Below, piece by piece: positions 16,099-19,688 of a DNA stretch of 19,688 nucleotides (positions are counted from its first letter, which is position 1; every line of letters begins with the position of its first letter). Source of the stretch: an uncultured Eubacterium sp. (GTDB lineage: Bacteria > Bacillota > Clostridia > Lachnospirales > Lachnospiraceae). The stretch is from contig URAI01000044.1 of NCBI GenBank assembly GCA_900545725.1, positions 1 through 19,688 of the forward strand, read 5' to 3'. A program made the translations under genes and the position numbers. A model generated the notes under the pieces. The model had not been told where the DNA came from, did no database searches, and worked only from the letters and a program-made list of their open reading frames with translations.

Positions 16099-16118
16099 GG
16101 AAAGGTTTATTTATATTT

Positions 16119-17006
16119 ATGAAAGTTCTTGTAACCGGAGTAACCGGTCAACTTGGCCATGATGTTGTTAATGAATTAATGCATCGTGGCAATACAGTCA
16201 TCTGTGCCGGTCATAATGAGATGGATATTACTGATTCCACACAGGTTAGTACATTTATTAAAAACAACGCTCCCGATGTTGTAATGCACTGTGCTGCATG
16301 GACTGCCGTTGACCTTGCAGAAGAACGTATAGATGATGCAATGGCAGTTAACGCCATTGGAACACAAAACATTGCAGATGCCTGCAAAAATATCAACTGT
16401 AAAATGATATATATATCAACAGATTATGTATTTGACGGCAATGGAAATAAACCCTGGAAGCCAGACGATACATGCAATCCGCTCAATATATATGGCAGCT
16501 CAAAATATAAAGGAGAACTTGCAGTACAGAATACACTTGAAAAATATTTTATAGTAAGAATTGCATGGGTATTTGGTATTAACGGTAACAACTTCGTTAA
16601 AACAATGCTTAAGCTTGGAAAGAACCATAACACTCTTACTGTTGTCAATGACCAGATTGGTACACCTACTTATACCGCCGACCTTGCGCGTCTGCTTACC
16701 GATATGGCAGAAACTTCACGATATGGAATATATCATGTAACTAACGAAGGCGGATATATAAGCTGGTATGACTTTACCTGTGAGATCTTACGACAGGCCG
16801 CTGCTTACAATAATATTTATGGCAACGTAACTGTACTTCCTGTAGGAAGTGAGGCTTATCCTGCTAAAGCAAAGCGCCCGTCTAACAGCCGTCTTGACAA
16901 ATCAAAACTTATAGCTAACGGCTTTACGCCTCTTCCTGACTGGAAAGATGCCATAGCCCGATATCTTAAGGAATTAGATGAGGCTGGAATATTATCACAG
17001 TTATAA
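16119..17006 (+). CDS. rfbD: dTDP-4-dehydrorhamnose reductase
   Basis: Last step of dTDP-L-rhamnose synthesis: NAD(P)H-dependent reduction of dTDP-4-keto-L-rhamnose. The 295-residue protein has the dinucleotide fold signature GVTGQLG (7-13), CAAWTAVDLAE (58-68), STDYVFDG (100-107) and the catalytic Tyr125/Lys129 (YGSSK). The Shine-Dalgarno GGAAAGG is about 11 nt from the ATG. The order A-B-D-C, with 124 nt before this gene, differs from the common rfbBDAC or rfbACBD orders. Together the four genes are sufficient for the pathway. Confidence 0.96.
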   Translation: MKVLVTGVTGQLGHDVVNELMHRGNTVICAGHNEMDITDSTQVSTFIKNNAPDVVMHCAAWTAVDLAEERIDDAMAVNAIGTQNIADACKNINCKMIYISTDYVFDGNGNKPWKPDDTCNPLNIYGSSKYKGELAVQNTLEKYFIVRIAWVFGINGNNFVKTMLKLGKNHNTLTVVNDQIGTPTYTADLARLLTDMAETSRYGIYHVTNEGGYISWYDFTCEILRQAAAYNNIYGNVTVLPVGSEAYPAKAKRPSNSRLDKSKLIANGFTPLPDWKDAIARYLKELDEAGILSQL

Positions 17007-17031
17007 TTAAATAAAATATTACGCTAAATTC

Positions 17032-17076
17032 TCTGTGCCGCAGATATCACAGAAAACTTAACATTATAATATCTGC
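17032..17076 (+). promoter_or_regulatory. candidate H-type RNA pseudoknot upstream of rfbC
   Basis: TCTGTG (17032-17037) pairs with CACAGA (17048-17053). The loop segment GCAGATAT (17040-17047) is perfectly complementary to ATATCTGC (17069-17076). The rfbC Shine-Dalgarno GGAG begins seven bases further on. The layout is the same as at 16050-16098, but the sequences differ. Confidence 0.5.
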
Positions 17077-17097
17077 AGATTGGAGTTAAATATTAAT

Positions 17098-17700
17098 ATG
17101 GGTCAGATTAAAGTAACTAATTGTCCTATTGAGGGACTTTATATAATTGAACCTACTGTTCACGGTGATAACAGAGGGTATTTTATGGAAACATATAATC
17201 AGAAGGATATGGAAGAAGCCGGACTTAACATGCAATTTGTACAGGATAACCAGTCATGTTCTACTAAAGGAGTTCTTCGCGGCCTTCACTTCCAGAAAGA
17301 ATTTCCACAGGGAAAGCTTGTAAGAGTTATTAAAGGTACTGTATTTGATGTTGCTGTCGATTTAAGAAGCAATTCAAAAACTTATGGTAAATGGTATGGT
17401 GTCGAACTTTCCGAAGAAAATAAAAAGCAGTTTTATATATCAGAAGGATTTGCACATGGCTTTCTCGTTCTTAGTGATGTAGCTGAATTTTGTTATAAAT
17501 GTACTGATTTTTACCATCCGGGAGATGAGGGTGGTCTTGCATGGAATGATCCTTCCATCGGCATAGAATGGCCACAGCTTACAGGTGAATACAAAGGCAC
17601 ACCATCTGGTGAGGGATATAAGCTTTCAGATGGAACTGCCATTAAGCTTAGTGAAAAAGATGAGAAGTGGCTTACACTGTCCGATACTTTTAAATTCTGA
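17098..17700 (+). CDS. rfbC: dTDP-4-dehydrorhamnose 3,5-epimerase
   Basis: Third step of the rhamnose pathway: double epimerisation of dTDP-4-keto-6-deoxyglucose to dTDP-4-keto-L-rhamnose. A cupin of 200 residues with GVLRGLHFQ carrying the catalytic base His64, then Lys73 in GKLVRVIKG, AVDLR, and Tyr139 in DFYHPGDEGG. A frame from TTG at 17080 is possible, but GGAG at 17083-17086 serves the ATG at 17098. The last bases of the gene form the outer edge of the long inverted repeat that follows, so its stop codon lies within a repeat arm. Confidence 0.96.
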   Translation: MGQIKVTNCPIEGLYIIEPTVHGDNRGYFMETYNQKDMEEAGLNMQFVQDNQSCSTKGVLRGLHFQKEFPQGKLVRVIKGTVFDVAVDLRSNSKTYGKWYGVELSEENKKQFYISEGFAHGFLVLSDVAEFCYKCTDFYHPGDEGGLAWNDPSIGIEWPQLTGEYKGTPSGEGYKLSDGTAIKLSEKDEKWLTLSDTFKF

Positions 17701-18209
17701 TTTTTTGAAATACGGGGTGTAGTGGGGAAGTGGCGGATTGTATTGGGAATTTTAAAACGATGGATGAGTGCTAAGAAACTCTACAGATGAGCATTTAATG
17801 TACTGATACCGTCCGGGTCGTGCCAAATGCGGCGTCCTGCCGCTTGGCACTCGATTGTGCGTCCTGCACAATCGCCCCTTATGTAATGTCAGCTCATCCA
17901 AGAACTTCTAAGTATTTACCATATGTTTCAAAATATACAACAAAAACCGACCCTGCCAATCTACATTTCAAAAACCTCTGCGCTTGGGGTGACGACCGGA
18001 CAGTTGCCGGATGGAAATATGCGATTCAAAATCACTACGCCGGGTGTGACAACCGGCAGGACGCCGCATTTGGCACGACCCGACCGGTCTATAAACAATG
18101 CATGCTCATCTTCCAGAGCGACTTAGTTTTTCCCATCAGCGTACAAATCTTACATATCAGCCACAGCCTGCTCTTATCTACACCCCTTGTTTCAACAAAT
18201 CATAATTTA
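17691..18209. repeat. 519-bp symmetric inverted-repeat element between convergent genes
   Basis: The two halves are mirror complements with about 150-bp arms. Outer arms 17691-17722 and 18178-18209 agree closely (21 of 24 in 17699-17722, with TAAATT matching further out). Middle arms 17759-17814 and 18082-18137 share GATGG, CTAAG, CTCT and AGATGAGCAT with small gaps. Inner arms 17815-17842 and 18054-18081 are perfect over 28 bp. The centre (about 17875-18053) is not symmetric. A 130-codon frame (17820-18212) crosses the element but is just a reading of the repeat. No transposase is present. Base composition is more GC-rich than its surroundings in the inner arms. Confidence 0.85.
17820..17874 (+). 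ncRNA. two tandem hairpins with identical GTCCT loops (structured element)
   Basis: Hairpin 1 (17820-17850): GTGCCAA plus GCGGC pair with GCCGC plus TTGGCAC, with a 2-nt AT bulge and loop GTCCT (17834-17838). Hairpin 2 (17852-17874): CGATTGTGC pairs perfectly with GCACAATCG, loop GTCCT (17861-17865). They are separated by one base. No T-run follows, so they are not simple terminators. Expression as RNA is not shown. Confidence 0.5.
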
Positions 18210-19253
18210 TAAACGCAATAGCATATCTCCATCTTTTATCCATCTTCTCTTTCTCATAAATTCCGAGATTACAAGAGTCACCACTGCCGGAAGTACAAAA
18301 TGCATTAATATTATCTCTATGGCAACTATCAATGCAGAAGTATCAGGAACCATCGACTGCCATGTCATTATCTGACCAACAAAACCTGCTGAACCCATGC
18401 CTGAACCTGTAGGATTACTTGTCATATGAAGAACCGCACTTGATACAGGCCCTAAGACTGCACTTGAAAGAATCGGTGGAATCCATATCAATGGTTTCTT
18501 TACAATATTAGGAATCTGAAGCATTGATGTTCCAATTCCCTGTGCTATAAGTCCACCCATCTTATTTTCTCGATAACTTGCAACCGCAAATCCTACCATC
18601 TGGCAGCAACATCCTATAGTTGCCGCTCCTGCCGCCAGACCTGTTATTCCCATTGATACACCGATTGCCGCCGAACTTATAGGCAATGTAAGAATCATTC
18701 CCATAAGCACCGATATAATAATTCCTCCGATAACCGGATGCTGTTCTACGTTGACATTTACAAGTTCTCCTAACCACATCATAAAAGACGATATTGGTGG
18801 TCCTGCAACAAATCCCACAGCCGCACCACTACATATTGATACAAATGGTGTCACTATAATATCAACTTTAGTCTTACCCGATACCAGTGTACCAAGTTCA
18901 ATTGCAAACAGTGCAGCAACAAATGCGCCGAGAGGTTCTCCCGGCTTTCCAAGTACAAACGCTGTCATATCCGTAGCTGTAGGGAATGCTCCTATCATAC
19001 CGGCAACTGCCGCCGATACAGTAACTATAGGTCCTGTTTTATATTTCACAGCAACTCCGACACCAATTCCTGCGCCGGTAAGTGTCTTTGCTATATTTGC
19101 AATTGCTATTATATAGCTTCCTATACTGCCTCCGACATATGTTCCAATCTGTGCAAGAATTGTTCCAATAATTAATGTTGAGAACAATCCTAGTGCCATT
19201 CCCCCAAGTCCATCAATAAAAATGTGATTTAATACATGTTTGATTTTTTTCAT
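18207..19253 (-). CDS. PfoR-like / PTS EIIC-type membrane protein
   Basis: A 348-residue polytopic membrane protein rich in Gly, Ala and Ile with about eight to ten hydrophobic segments. Recognisable parts are HIFIDGLGGMALGLFSTLIIGTI near the N-terminus, TGAGIGVGVAVKYKTGP, and GFVAGPPISSFMMWLGELV. These fit the EIIC-like family that includes the Clostridium perfringens PfoR protein; the transported substrate is unknown and no EIIA/EIIB partners are nearby. Earlier in-frame starts exist (TTG 19307, ATG 19289), but the ATG at 19253 fits family N-termini (MKKIKHVLNHIF), with GGAGG 14 nt upstream, which is long. It converges on rfbC and follows a restriction-enzyme-like fragment by 54 nt. Confidence 0.8.
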   Translation of the reverse strand: MKKIKHVLNHIFIDGLGGMALGLFSTLIIGTILAQIGTYVGGSIGSYIIAIANIAKTLTGAGIGVGVAVKYKTGPIVTVSAAVAGMIGAFPTATDMTAFVLGKPGEPLGAFVAALFAIELGTLVSGKTKVDIIVTPFVSICSGAAVGFVAGPPISSFMMWLGELVNVNVEQHPVIGGIIISVLMGMILTLPISSAAIGVSMGITGLAAGAATIGCCCQMVGFAVASYRENKMGGLIAQGIGTSMLQIPNIVKKPLIWIPPILSSAVLGPVSSAVLHMTSNPTGSGMGSAGFVGQIMTWQSMVPDTSALIVAIEIILMHFVLPAVVTLVISEFMRKRRWIKDGDMLLRL

Positions 19254-19307
19254 ATTAATATTAGTTTCCTCCTTTTTTTCATTATCCATCCAATTTACCA
19301 ATATCAA

Positions 19308-19688
19308 TCATTGCATCTTAGCATATTTATATAATCTTTTTAACATATCCTCTTCCCGAATTATAACATCACTTAAACATTCTTTAAATCCATTATATGA
19401 ACTAAATCCTAACATATAAACAGCCATTGCAATATTTCCTGTATTATTGTCCAACTTTAATGAAATATTTCTTAATTCATCTACAACTGTATCATCTGGA
19501 ACTTTAATATCTTCACTTCCACTTACAACCTTTTCTATGACATCAGGAAGAATCATACACATGTTATAAAATGCATCCTTTTGCCCTGTTACAAGTTCAT
19601 AAAATCTATCAAGACTTACTCTTCTTATTCTTCTATGTGAAACTTTGTTTTTGTCAACTGGAAGTTACAGCACCATTTTCCATAACAA
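19308..19688 (-). pseudogene. 3' part of an Eco47II/Sau96I-type restriction endonuclease, frame interrupted
   Basis: The open frame (minus strand, from about 19664 to the TGA at 19308) encodes DKNKVSHRRIRRVSLDRFYE then LVTGQKDAFYNMCMILPDVI and an acidic tail with no hydrophobic segment. As I recall, this resembles the C-terminus of type II endonucleases of the Eco47II/Sau96I kind; I could not check it. A stop codon (19665-19667) closes the frame just before the conserved part, and the only ATG downstream (19562) would discard the RIRRVSLDRFYELVTG region. A neighbouring frame reading VMENGAVTSS to 19656 suggests a frameshift. The rest of the gene, and any methyltransferase, lie beyond the window. 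Confidence 0.45.

Noticed and set aside
17699..18201. Insertion sequence of the IS200/IS605 type, suggested by subterminal hairpins
   Set aside because: No transposase or TnpB remnant is seen, and the element is a long two-arm inverted repeat, unlike IS200/IS605 ends.
17820..18212. 130-codon plus-strand frame within the inverted repeat
   Set aside because: It starts inside a hairpin, has no Shine-Dalgarno, lies over both arms of the palindrome and overlaps the 3' end of the pfoR-like gene; composition is that of the repeat, not of a protein family.

Overview
The window is AT-rich, with codon use and gene content typical of an anaerobic, low-GC Firmicute of the Clostridia, most likely a Lachnospiraceae-like gut bacterium. 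The main evidence is the sporulation/division gene block in its Bacillus/Clostridium order, together with clostridial-type TrmD, RqcP and GH13 enzymes. The assignment is inferred from gene content; no species can be named.

Layout. (1) 1-4210: the 5' part of a tRNA-Phe gene (minus strand, cut by the window edge) with its own promoter, then a minus-strand group transcribed amylase (GH13, neopullulanase-like) -> membrane-anchored SGNH-like protein -> trmD, the last two coupled through a TAATG overlap. (2) 4470-13625: a long minus-strand block read spoVT -> mazG -> hup -> rqcP -> yabP -> yabQ -> divIC -> spoIIE -> tilS -> hpt -> ftsH. This follows the order of the Bacillus spoVT-ftsH region, with hup added and without yabR or the methylase half of yabN. 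spoIIE is short: it keeps the phosphatase but has no membrane domain, and the gap upstream of it holds a 34-bp tandem repeat and a dispersed repeat. (3) 13870-17700: a plus-strand dTDP-L-rhamnose operon rfbA-rfbB-rfbD-rfbC. Two of its internal spacers can fold as H-type pseudoknots just upstream of the next gene. (4) 17691-18209: a very large, symmetric inverted repeat of about 519 bp filling the space between the convergent rfbC and pfoR-like genes. (5) 18207-19688: a PfoR/PTS-EIIC-like membrane protein preceded by the 3' end of what looks like an Eco47II/Sau96I-type restriction endonuclease whose frame is interrupted close to the window edge.

How the genes fit together. Block 2 joins cell division (DivIC, FtsH), sporulation (SpoVT, YabP, YabQ, SpoIIE), translation quality control and tRNA modification (RqcP, TilS), nucleotide housekeeping (MazG, Hpt) and nucleoid structure (HU). 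Block 3 supplies activated rhamnose for cell-surface polysaccharide. Several start codons were moved from the longest ORF to positions supported by a Shine-Dalgarno sequence: amylase, tilS, yabP, hup, spoVT, rfbA, rfbC and the PfoR-like gene.

The most unusual items are the 519-bp palindromic element at the rfbC/pfoR junction, the membrane-less SpoIIE with its repeat-filled upstream gap, the paired pseudoknots in the rhamnose operon, and the SGNH protein that lacks the usual C-terminal Asp/His pair.
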